Origin: Verrucomicrobiia bacterium
Lineage (GTDB): Bacteria; Verrucomicrobiota; Verrucomicrobiia; Verrucomicrobiales; DEV007
DNA length: 64,000 nt
Direction of reading: 5' to 3'
NCBI GenBank assembly: GCA_030425385.1
Contig: JAUIAH010000034.1
Span: 22,579-86,578 of the forward strand
Each line of letters opens with the position of its first letter. Within the stretch, counting starts at the first letter, position 1. Under the pieces are notes generated by a model. The model searched no databases, was not told the origin of the DNA, and was given only the letters and a program-made list of their open reading frames with translations. Of the stretch, positions 1 through 8,100 are shown in pieces. A program made the translations under genes and the position numbers.

Positions 1-1
1 T

Positions 2-2143
2 TTCAAGGACGTAGGTCAGGGTGAGCGCTCAGCGAATGCGTTGGAAATGACGCAAGATACCGTCCTTGCCATTCTCGATGAGCCGTCGCACCCAGATTGG
101 TTAGGCAGCCTAGGTGGCTATGATGTGGAGCGGGAAATCGGCCGCGGCGGCATGGGTATTGTTCTCAAAGCCTATGATCGGGAACTCAACCGAATCTTAG
201 CGATCAAGGTCATGGCGCCATGGTTAGCGCAGAATGGCACGGCGCGACAGCGCTTTGCACGCGAAGCCAGAGCGGCCGCTGCTGTGATTCACCCTAACGT
301 CGTGCCTATCTACGGGATCAATTCCAACAAAGGTACGCCGTATCTGGTCATGCCGTTCATAGCGGGTCCATCCCTTCAACGTCTCATCGATGAGCATGGA
401 CCCCTGGACGAGAAAGAGATCATCCGCATGGCGTTGCAAGTGTCAGGAGCACTTGCTGCCGCCCACGCACAGGGCCTGGTTCACCGCGATATCAAACCGG
501 CGAACATTCTCGTCGAATCCGCTGCCAACCGCGTCTTGGTCACCGACTTCGGCCTTGCCCGAGCGGTTGACGACGCTTCCGCAACGCAAAGCGGCTACTT
601 CGTGGGCACGCCGAATTACATGTCTCCCGAGCAGGCGCTCGGACGTCGCGTCGACCAGCGGAGCGATCTGTTCAGTCTTGGCAGCGTGATCTACTTCATG
701 GCGACGGGGCGCGTGCCTTTCCGCGCCGACACCCCTATCAGTGTGCTCAACCGCATCGCCCATGATGAGCCCATGGATGTGCGTGGTATCAATTGCGACA
801 TCTCGCGTGACCTCTCCCGCATCATTCTCGCCCTGCACGAGAAAGATGTGGAACAACGCATGCAGTCTGCGGAAGAACTTCATCATTTGTTAGAGCAATA
901 TCTGGCCTACCTGCATCAGCCGGACATCTTGCAGCCGCCGGTCATCCCCGGTGGCGATGCAGAACGCCAGCCCGAGGGGGAGAACCCGCAACCAGCGCGA
1001 AAGCGCTCGCGAACGGTGGTTCTGGGCATGGCTGCGGCGACGATCATGGCGACCGTGGGGATCGCCATGGCCGCGGGGTGGCTGCCTATACAGGTGGACT
1101 GGTTTCCCTGGGCCGCCACCAGCGCCCAAGCACAGGCCCCAGACCAAACTGGCGATCATGGAGCGGACACCAGTCCAGGAGAAGCAACCCCGCACGATCC
1201 TCGGAATCCGGCCGATGGCAGCGATGCTGGATCGAGTTCAGGAGGGTCGAGTTCAGGAGGGTCGAGTTCAGGAGGATCGAGTTCAGGAGGATCGAGTTCT
1301 AGTGGCTCCAGCTCCGGCGGAGCGGCGTCGGACGAGCCGGATCCTTGGCCCGAGCTGATCGCCGAGGACGGTCTGCCAGGCGCCTTTGTGTCAGTGGAAA
1401 GGGAGTACGCCGGGCAGCAGATCGATGGATTCACGCTTTACTTGCCTTTGTCATTCTCGGAAGAGGCCGGGCCTTATCCAGTCCTGATGTTTCTCCATGG
1501 AGGCCTGCTAGTAGGGGGCGATATCAGTCGAGTGAATCACTGGGACATTCCGTTGGAGGTGAAGAAGCATCGCGAGGCGTCTTCGCAACTCGCAAGCTAC
1601 TTGTGCGATACCTTCATCATCGTCTGTCCCCATCTCGTCCAAGGCCAGTTTTATCTGAATGAGGCGGCGACGCAGGAGATCATTGATGAGATCCAAGCGA
1701 AGTATCACGCCGACGGTTCGCGCATCTACCTGACCGGTCTCAGCCGTGGCGGAGCTGGCACTTGGGGGCTGGTTTCAAGAATGCCCGGCGTCTTCGCGGC
1801 GGCGGCACCCATTGGTGGACGCCTTGATGGCATTGAGGAGATGGCTCCCCTGCGCGAAACGCCGCTTTGGATTGCCCACAACACTCGTGACCAAGTGACG
1901 CCGTATGAGCCCGTAGCCACCCTCGCTCGAAAGTTGGAACACATGGACGACGGCTTGTTTCGCCGCGTTGATTGGGCGGATCCCGTGAGCCTTGGTGAAC
2001 TTGAGCAGCCCCGGGTATTCTCCTTCCGGGATTCCACCGATCACAATGCGTGGACCGAAGTCTACACGAGCTCGCACTTCTATCGGTGGCTCCTGCAGCA
2101 ATCGCTGCAGGGTGAAGAGGGGAAGACGGCGATTGACGATTGA
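2..2143 (+). CDS. Ser/Thr protein kinase fused to a secreted-type alpha/beta hydrolase (5' end outside window)
   Basis: The frame is open to the left edge, so the true start is probably upstream. Kinases of this type in Planctomycetes and Verrucomicrobia usually carry an N-terminal extension before the segment LGSLGGYDVEREIGRGGMG. Numbering from the TTG at 41, the glycine loop is at residues 34-39, the catalytic Lys at 56, HRD with Asp at 150, DFG at 169-171 and SPE at 195-197, so all core kinase motifs are present. One membrane helix lies at about 325-347, followed by a Ser/Gly repeat linker (398-427). The C-terminal part (about 455-690) is an esterase/PHB-depolymerase-like alpha/beta hydrolase with an oxyanion HGG, a nucleophile elbow GLSRGG (Ser568), Asp617 and His668. 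The inferred topology is a cytoplasmic kinase and an extracytoplasmic hydrolase. The substrate is unknown. Confidence 0.88.
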   Translation, partial: FKDVGQGERSANALEMTQDTVLAILDEPSHPDWLGSLGGYDVEREIGRGGMGIVLKAYDRELNRILAIKVMAPWLAQNGTARQRFAREARAAAAVIHPNVVPIYGINSNKGTPYLVMPFIAGPSLQRLIDEHGPLDEKEIIRMALQVSGALAAAHAQGLVHRDIKPANILVESAANRVLVTDFGLARAVDDASATQSGYFVGTPNYMSPEQALGRRVDQRSDLFSLGSVIYFMATGRVPFRADTPISVLNRIAHDEPMDVRGINCDISRDLSRIILALHEKDVEQRMQSAEELHHLLEQYLAYLHQPDILQPPVIPGGDAERQPEGENPQPARKRSRTVVLGMAAATIMATVGIAMAAGWLPIQVDWFPWAATSAQAQAPDQTGDHGADTSPGEATPHDPRNPADGSDAGSSSGGSSSGGSSSGGSSSGGSSSSGSSSGGAASDEPDPWPELIAEDGLPGAFVSVEREYAGQQIDGFTLYLPLSFSEEAGPYPVLMFLHGGLLVGGDISRVNHWDIPLEVKKHREASSQLASYLCDTFIIVCPHLVQGQFYLNEAATQEIIDEIQAKYHADGSRIYLTGLSRGGAGTWGLVSRMPGVFAAAAPIGGRLDGIEEMAPLRETPLWIAHNTRDQVTPYEPVATLARKLEHMDDGLFRRVDWADPVSLGELEQPRVFSFRDSTDHNAWTEVYTSSHFYRWLLQQSLQGEEGKTAIDD

Positions 2144-2168
2144 GGCGTGTTGAATTCTGATTGCCGAA

Positions 2169-2525
2169 GTGAAGGCCGGTTGGAAGAAACAGCTTCTTGA
2201 GGAATGGCGTGGGGTGCCCGATCCCAAGCTTCCCGGGAAACCCGCTCAGGTCGTGGGAGACGTCATCCCCGGGCTCATGGATTCGTTGGGTCTATCGGAC
2301 CGCTACGGGGAAGAAGAGATCGGTCGCGCGTGGACACAGATCGTGGGCGAGCCGCTGTGTTTGCAGACGGCACCGATCAAGTTGAAGCACCGCGTCCTTC
2401 ATGTGCGGGTCATCCAACCGACGGTGCACTACGTGCTCGATGGGATGCGTGAGGGTCTGTTGCGCGGCCTCCAAGAGCGCTTTGGGAAGGACCGGATCTG
2501 CGAGCTGAAGTTCGTGCTCCGTTGA
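2169..2525 (+). CDS. dciA: DciA-like DUF721 protein (putative replicative helicase loader)
   Basis: This 118-residue protein has the DUF721 layout: AWTQIVGEPL near residue 57, then T.P..LK...L.VRV and a C-terminal part ending ICELKFVLR. In bacteria without DnaC or DnaI, DciA proteins help load the DnaB helicase. The start is a GTG 25 bp after the kinase stop codon, with an in-frame stop a few codons upstream, so little extension is possible. Its stop codon abuts the stop of the convergent downstream gene with no gap. The family call is confident; the loader role is carried over from family knowledge. Confidence 0.75.
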   Translation: MKAGWKKQLLEEWRGVPDPKLPGKPAQVVGDVIPGLMDSLGLSDRYGEEEIGRAWTQIVGEPLCLQTAPIKLKHRVLHVRVIQPTVHYVLDGMREGLLRGLQERFGKDRICELKFVLR

Positions 2526-3242
2526 TCACGACCCCGCCGTGCGCATGGCGATGCCGGCTGCCCAGTCGTGGAAGGAGCCAACGATGTCGTCGAGGTTCAT
2601 TTCGAGGAAATCGAGCCCAGCGAAGGTCTTGATCAGATACAAACCTAGAAGAACACAGAAGCAGCAGAGGAAGAAGCCGATCGATCCAATCAGGTAGATG
2701 CCCATGGCTTTGACCATGAAGCGGCCCCCTTCCATGCTGAGCTCTCGCAGTCGACGCAAGCGTTGGGGGAACGACTGGATCTTGACCCGCATCTCCTCAT
2801 TCTCTTGAGCGATCTGGGTGTCACTGAGCATCTTCTTGCGCTTTTCGAGGCCGGTGCTGATAGCCTCACACACGGTGGAGAAGTCGGCGGGCTTGGGCAG
2901 GTACCGGTGGACATCACCTTCATTGATCGCACGGATGGCGAGGTCCAGATCGCGATGGCCCGTGAGGAGGATCCGCTGGATGTAGGGAAACTCGTGCCGG
3001 ATCCGAGTGAGGAAATCGAGCCCGGACTCGCCCGGCAGGCCGTGATCGCAGATGATCACCTCGATCGCATTCTGCTGTTCATCCAGAATCCGCTGAGCCT
3101 CCTCACAGTCTCCGGCGGTGTGGACCTCGTAGTCATTGCTTAGGATGCGAACAAGAAGGTCCATGACTGGCTTCTCATCCTCAATGAGCAACAGGGAAGC
3201 GGGACCGTCGTCCTCTTGGAATTGATCAGCGAAGGCAACCAT
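2526..3242 (-). CDS. Response-regulator receiver protein with coiled coil and membrane anchor
   Basis: An N-terminal CheY-like receiver domain (about residues 15-130) shows the acidic pocket EDE (21-23), a phospho-acceptor Asp66 in VIICDHGLPG, Thr94 (LLTGH) and Lys117 (LPKPA). A charged, probably coiled-coil stretch follows (about 130-170). Then comes one strong hydrophobic segment (about 181-205, rich in Cys, Phe and Leu) and a short tail. There is no DNA-binding, HD-GYP or GGDEF output domain. A receiver tethered to the membrane is unusual. It may act as a phosphate sink or a regulated scaffold, which is inference. No kinase partner is adjacent. Confidence 0.85.
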   Translation of the reverse strand: MVAFADQFQEDDGPASLLLIEDEKPVMDLLVRILSNDYEVHTAGDCEEAQRILDEQQNAIEVIICDHGLPGESGLDFLTRIRHEFPYIQRILLTGHRDLDLAIRAINEGDVHRYLPKPADFSTVCEAISTGLEKRKKMLSDTQIAQENEEMRVKIQSFPQRLRRLRELSMEGGRFMVKAMGIYLIGSIGFFLCCFCVLLGLYLIKTFAGLDFLEMNLDDIVGSFHDWAAGIAMRTAGS

Positions 3243-3421
3243 TTAACTATAGTAATTATGGATTTTTGAAACAAATCAAGTCGAATCTGATATTCTTCAA
3301 GATTTCAATCATTCAAGTTCAGTTTCGCAGCTGTGAGAAACTGGTCTATATAATTGTAATATTTATCAGGTTTTCTAGAAGAAATGCTCACGCCAGGCCG
3401 TGATTCTGGATAATCTGGGCG

Positions 3422-3967
3422 ATGCGTTTCCCTTCCCTCCCGCGCACTGTCCTTGGCCTTCTCCTCGTGTTTCCGCCGACGGCTTTGGCAGATGCGCCTC
3501 CTCCTCACGGGAGCATCCTCGTGATGCGTTGTGATGCCCTAGCTGACCGCGGCATCCCTTATGTCTATGGTGGCACGACCATGCATGGCATGGATTGCTC
3601 GGCTTCCGTGCAGCGTTTGTTTCGCGATCTGGGACACGCCTTACCTCGAACTTCTGAGGCTCAGGCCAATCACCTGGCGCGTCAGGGACGCCTTTGGCGA
3701 TCGGCCCCAGGGGAAGATGAGCGACTCATCTTCTCCCGTCTCAAGCCTGGCGACCTCCTCTTCTGGGCGGGCAATGATAGCCCCAACCGGATCTCCCATG
3801 TCATGGTATTCGTGCGCATGCAGGAGCCCGGTAGAGCGATCCTTTGGGGAGCGCGCGGGAGGCGCAAGACGGGGCGAACGGGCAGTGGAGTGGATTATTT
3901 CGACTATCGATTGGGAAGGCAGAAAGGCCGACGACTGGCCGCCTATGGCCGTCCTGTGGGCCGGTGA
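3422..3967 (+). CDS. Secreted NlpC/P60-family peptidase
   Basis: A 181-residue protein with an N-terminal signal peptide (ends near ALADA, residue 24), followed by an NlpC/P60 cysteine peptidase core. The nucleophile Cys59 lies in GMDCSAS and the catalytic His126 in ISHVMVF. GIPYVYGG before the Cys and LKPGDLLFW before the His are typical of the fold. These enzymes cleave peptide bonds in the peptidoglycan stem, usually after a D-Glu or gamma-D-Glu residue. It stands alone with no extra cell-wall-binding domain. The 179-bp upstream region is AT-rich and shared with the divergent receiver gene; it contains TATAAT at 3349-3354. Confidence 0.85.
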   Translation: MRFPSLPRTVLGLLLVFPPTALADAPPPHGSILVMRCDALADRGIPYVYGGTTMHGMDCSASVQRLFRDLGHALPRTSEAQANHLARQGRLWRSAPGEDERLIFSRLKPGDLLFWAGNDSPNRISHVMVFVRMQEPGRAILWGARGRRKTGRTGSGVDYFDYRLGRQKGRRLAAYGRPVGR

Positions 3968-4026
3968 CGCGCGCGAGGGAATCGGAATGGCTTCCCAAGT
4001 GAGGGAGATTGAGCTAGCCTCTGGCC

Positions 4027-6645
4027 ATGCGCATGCCCCTGGTGATCTTCCTCGCTGCCGCGTTTCCAATCCTAACGGTTGCTCAAGAAGAGGGGCCCTC
4101 CCGCACGCGTGTCGGCCTCTTGGCTCTCTATGACTTTTCCGAGCCAGAGGGCGCGTTGATCCGTGATCGGGCTCAGGTTGGAGCGCCCATTGATCTTGAG
4201 ATCGATGACATCAATGATGTGCGGCGCTCTGAGGGGACCTTGCAGATTATTCGCAAGGTGGGGATCCGTTCGCAGCGTCCGCCGAGTCGCTTGAATGCCG
4301 CGATCAAACGCTCGGGTGAGATCACGATCGAGGCGTGGTTGCAGTCCTCGACGCTTGAGCAATCGGGGCCGGCGCGCATTGTGAGCCTTTCCAAAGGATC
4401 CTCGGATCGCAATGCCACTTTGGGCCAAGATGGCGAGGCTTTTGACGTTCGGTTCCGCACGAGCAAGACGAATCGCAATGGCCTGCCAAGTCTGGCCACG
4501 CCCAAGGGGAAGGTGACGACAGCGCTTACTCATGTGGTCTATGTGAGGGATCGCTCGGGGCGCACGCGCTTGTATGTGGATGGTGAGAAGGTGAGTGAGA
4601 AGCTGATCGAGGGGGCCTTGAGGAATTGGGCGGGAAACTATCACTTATCCCTTGCGAATGAAATATCCAAGGATCGGCCATGGTTGGGAACGTTTCATCT
4701 CGTGGCGTTGTATGGGCGGGACTTGCGCCCTGAAGAGGTGCGCCGTCATTTCCAGTTAGGCCCGGCGGCGCCCACAGAGGCTCCCGAAGGCCACCTGGCG
4801 GATGCGAATACGACGTTGTTTGATGAAGCGATCGCGCCGCTCTTTGCCAAACATTGCCTTGAGTGTCACGATGCCTCAAATCGGGAAGGAGAATTTGATT
4901 TGTCGAACAAAGCGGCAGCTCTGGCGGGCGGGAGTGAGGGTCCTGCCATTGTCCCAGGAAACGCGGATAAGAGTTATCTCTGGGAACTCGTGCTTCACGA
5001 CGATATGCCTGAAGATCGGGAACCCTTGTCGCCATCAGAGAAGAAGCTGCTGAAGGAATGGATCGATGGTGGTGCCAAGTGGTCGTCGGAGATGATTGAT
5101 CCCTTGGCGCACAAGCGAGATCGCCGGGCGACGGAGCAGTTTGTCAGACGCCTGACCGTGCCCGAATACACGGCGACGGTGCAGGCAGCGGTGGGGGTGG
5201 ATATCCGCAAAGAAGCCCGCGAGATCCTTCCTCCTGACTTGAGAGCTGATGGCTTCAGCAACACGGCCTACAATCTCGGGGTCGACTTTGCGAATGTGGA
5301 AGGGTACGCCAAGCTCGCGAGTCTCATTGTGAGTCGAATGGATGTTCCGGCGTTTACGAAGCGCTTTGGAAAGAACGTGAAGTTTACTGATAAGACGATG
5401 GGAGCCATGATCCAGAACATGGGGAAGTGGCTCTTGCGTGGGCCTTTGGATGATGACGAGGTCATTGCTTACCGCGGGATTTCCACGACGGTGGCGAGCG
5501 CCGGAGGCACCTATGAGGAGGCGCTTTCCTATATCATTGAGGCGATGCTTCAGTCGCCCCGTTTCATTTATCAGATTGAGAATCAGCGAGGAGATGGACA
5601 GGTCTGGCCAGTGAGCGAGTTCGAGTTGGCCTCGCGGATGAGTTATATCATGTGGGGCGCTTCTCCTGACAGAGCCCTCATGGATGCGGCGGATCGCGGA
5701 AATCTCTACGATCCCGAGGACATTGAGAAACAAGTGGATCGGATGATGCAGGACCCGCGGACGAGGGAGCGTTCCCTGCAGTTCATGAGTGAATGGTTGC
5801 ATCTGGGACGCCTCCAGAATTTGCGGCCTAACAAGGATCTCTTTCCGCATTGGAGGGCCGAGCTCGCGGAGGACATGAAGGCGGAGACCTTGGCCTTCTT
5901 CAACGACCTGGTGTGGGAACAGAATCGGCCCCTAGCGGATTTGTTGAATGCGCAATTCACTTACGTGACCCCAAGGCTAGCAGATCACTATCGGCTGGCA
6001 GTGCGTCCTGAAGGCGGGCCCCAGCAGTTGCAGCGCGTTAGTTTGAAGGATGATGCCGCTCGCGGCGGGTTGTTGACTCAAGGCAGCATCCTCACCATCG
6101 GCGGCGATGAGGCGTCCACGGTGACTCGGGGACTCTTTGTTCTTCATGACCTCCTGCGCAGCGGGGTGAATGATCCGCCTCCTGGGGTCGATACGAGTCC
6201 AGTGCCTGCGGAACCTGGACGCACACAGCGTTCCATTGCCGAAGAGCGAATTGAGAGCCGCTCATGCGGGGGATGCCATAGCAAATTTGAGCCCTTGGCC
6301 TTCGGCATGGGCAAGTTCGATGGGCTGGGCACCTACATGGAGCGCGATCACCATGGCAATGCCCTTCGCGACGACGGTGAGATCCTCTTTCCTAACCACG
6401 CGGAGCCCATTCCTTTCGCGAATGCTGGAGAGTTGATGGATCTTCTCGCGCAGAGCCCGCGGGTGCAGGAGAATTTCGCCTGGAAATTGACCCAATACGC
6501 TCTCGGTCGTCCTCTTGTGAGTGCGGATACCGCCGCCGTCTACAAGATCCACCGGCTTGCGCAGGCTGGCGGTGGCACCTATAAAAGTCTCCTCAAGGCC
6601 ATCGTTCTCAGCGATCTCGTTCAAACCATGCGCACTGAATCCTAA
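4027..6645 (+). CDS. LamG / c-type cytochrome / DUF1592-DUF1588-DUF1585 protein
   Basis: An 872-residue exported protein with a signal peptide (MRMPLVIFLAAAFPILTVAQ). A LamG-like beta-sandwich covers about residues 30-240, with the signature TRLYVDGEKV. A planctomycete-type cytochrome c segment contains the heme motif CLECH (residues 277-281). The DUF1587/1592/1588/1585 series follows, ending with a second CxxCH, CGGCH, near residue 747, and KLTQYALGR. Such proteins are abundant in Planctomycetes and Verrucomicrobia and are nearly always paired with a DUF1552 protein, as here 15 bp downstream. They are presumed periplasmic redox proteins, but their reaction is not established. Confidence 0.88.
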   Translation: MRMPLVIFLAAAFPILTVAQEEGPSRTRVGLLALYDFSEPEGALIRDRAQVGAPIDLEIDDINDVRRSEGTLQIIRKVGIRSQRPPSRLNAAIKRSGEITIEAWLQSSTLEQSGPARIVSLSKGSSDRNATLGQDGEAFDVRFRTSKTNRNGLPSLATPKGKVTTALTHVVYVRDRSGRTRLYVDGEKVSEKLIEGALRNWAGNYHLSLANEISKDRPWLGTFHLVALYGRDLRPEEVRRHFQLGPAAPTEAPEGHLADANTTLFDEAIAPLFAKHCLECHDASNREGEFDLSNKAAALAGGSEGPAIVPGNADKSYLWELVLHDDMPEDREPLSPSEKKLLKEWIDGGAKWSSEMIDPLAHKRDRRATEQFVRRLTVPEYTATVQAAVGVDIRKEAREILPPDLRADGFSNTAYNLGVDFANVEGYAKLASLIVSRMDVPAFTKRFGKNVKFTDKTMGAMIQNMGKWLLRGPLDDDEVIAYRGISTTVASAGGTYEEALSYIIEAMLQSPRFIYQIENQRGDGQVWPVSEFELASRMSYIMWGASPDRALMDAADRGNLYDPEDIEKQVDRMMQDPRTRERSLQFMSEWLHLGRLQNLRPNKDLFPHWRAELAEDMKAETLAFFNDLVWEQNRPLADLLNAQFTYVTPRLADHYRLAVRPEGGPQQLQRVSLKDDAARGGLLTQGSILTIGGDEASTVTRGLFVLHDLLRSGVNDPPPGVDTSPVPAEPGRTQRSIAEERIESRSCGGCHSKFEPLAFGMGKFDGLGTYMERDHHGNALRDDGEILFPNHAEPIPFANAGELMDLLAQSPRVQENFAWKLTQYALGRPLVSADTAAVYKIHRLAQAGGGTYKSLLKAIVLSDLVQTMRTES

Positions 6646-6660
6646 CGACCTTCTATTCTC

Positions 6661-8085
6661 ATGAGCCAACCCACGCTAAACCGTCGCACTCTCCTCAAAG
6701 GCCTTGGATCGGTCGCCATCGGCTTGCCGTTTCTAGAGGAAATGTTAGCCACTTCCGCTGCTGCTGCCACGACCTCTGCCAACCAGATTCCCGTGAGGGC
6801 TTTCAATGTCTTCTTTGGCTTGGGCATCCCCGCGCCCCTGCAAGAGGAGGGTTTTGAGGGTGTGTTAGAGCCGCTTGAGAAGCTTAGCGATAAGCTGCTC
6901 ATCATGCGCCAGGTAGATCATGTTCGCGCTGATGAGTCGGGCATCAATGCGCACTTTGACGGAGCCTCGGCTGCATTCACCGCGGAGCCGCCTAACGGTG
7001 AGGCGAAATCGGGAGGGCCCTCCATTGATCAAGTCATCCGGCACGCCCACTACGCTGATGGCATGCCAGCGGGCATGGTACCCACGCTTGTAGCGGGTAC
7101 CTTCTTTCGGCGGAGCCGCGTCAGCCGTTATGTCCACAGCTACAATCTCGATGGGACCGTGGCGGCGACCATGCAGGAACGTCCCCGTGATGTCTTTGAG
7201 AGGGTCTTTGGCAGCCTTTCTCAGGGCGATGAAGATGCGCGCACCCGGCAATTAAAGCGCAGCGTCTTGGATTCCGTCATGGATCAATACCATTTCTACA
7301 CCGGCGCACACTCGCCGCTGGGCTCGGCGTCGAAAGGACGCATCAAAGACCACCTCGATCGCATCCGCGAGTTTGAACTGCGCGCCTATGAGATGGAACG
7401 TCCGGAAGGTGCTCCTGACATTCCTCCTAAGTCAGCGATCGCCCATGGCGGTGCTGCGGATCCTGGGGGAGAAGGCATCGACATCACCCTGGAGGCCCTA
7501 ACAAAGGAATGGCGTCTCATGGCCGATCTTTATGCGCTTGCCATCCAAACGGACCGGGTTCGCTTTGGATCGTTGACCTTCCTTGCTGCCGGGGAACGCA
7601 TCCGCCTGACGGGAGACTACCTGTATGAGGGTGAGAAGCGCTTCACGTTTGACGATGCTCGTCAACACAACGCCTCAGGTTCAGCGGGATGCAGCCACGA
7701 ATGGTGGCATCGCTTCAATCCCAAGAAGGACAACGCGCAGCTGCGGGCTCACGCGCACATGAAGATGCGTGAAATTGCCTACTTCCTCGAGAGATTGTCT
7801 GACAAAGACACCGTGGAAGCCAATGGAAAGACGATCCTCGAGAACGCCCTCATCACGATTTCGACGGAGTCTGGCGACGGGCGTCACAACGACGTGAAAC
7901 GCGAACTCTCGGGTGTCTTTCACGCGATCAGTGGCGCCAACGGGCGCTTCAAGACGGGTCAGATCATGAACGTCGGCGCGGAAGGCATTGACGTGTATAA
8001 CACGATGCTCACGAGCATGGGCGCCAAGCAAGTCCTCGGTCCCGGCAACCGCGACAGCGTCGCCGTCGACGGCATCCGCGCCTAA
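6661..8085 (+). CDS. DUF1552 protein with Tat-like signal
   Basis: A 474-residue protein beginning NRRTLLKGLGSVAIGLPFLE, a twin-arginine-like leader, then a full-length DUF1552 domain. Recognisable parts are FNVFFGLGIP, DHVRADESGINAHFDGA and ISTESGDGRHNDVKREL. It follows the DUF1592 gene after 15 bp, which indicates co-transcription and a functional pair. The DUF1552 fold resembles the alkaline phosphatase/sulfatase-like group in some annotations, but no enzymatic activity is established. The family assignment is confident; the function is unknown. Confidence 0.88.
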   Translation: MSQPTLNRRTLLKGLGSVAIGLPFLEEMLATSAAAATTSANQIPVRAFNVFFGLGIPAPLQEEGFEGVLEPLEKLSDKLLIMRQVDHVRADESGINAHFDGASAAFTAEPPNGEAKSGGPSIDQVIRHAHYADGMPAGMVPTLVAGTFFRRSRVSRYVHSYNLDGTVAATMQERPRDVFERVFGSLSQGDEDARTRQLKRSVLDSVMDQYHFYTGAHSPLGSASKGRIKDHLDRIREFELRAYEMERPEGAPDIPPKSAIAHGGAADPGGEGIDITLEALTKEWRLMADLYALAIQTDRVRFGSLTFLAAGERIRLTGDYLYEGEKRFTFDDARQHNASGSAGCSHEWWHRFNPKKDNAQLRAHAHMKMREIAYFLERLSDKDTVEANGKTILENALITISTESGDGRHNDVKRELSGVFHAISGANGRFKTGQIMNVGAEGIDVYNTMLTSMGAKQVLGPGNRDSVAVDGIRA

Positions 8086-8100
8086 CGACATTGCTCACAC

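Noticed and set aside
3305..3508. 67-codon minus-strand frame at the 5' end of the NlpC/P60 gene
   Set aside because: It overlaps the signal peptide coding region, has no recognisable features and lies in an AT-rich promoter interval.
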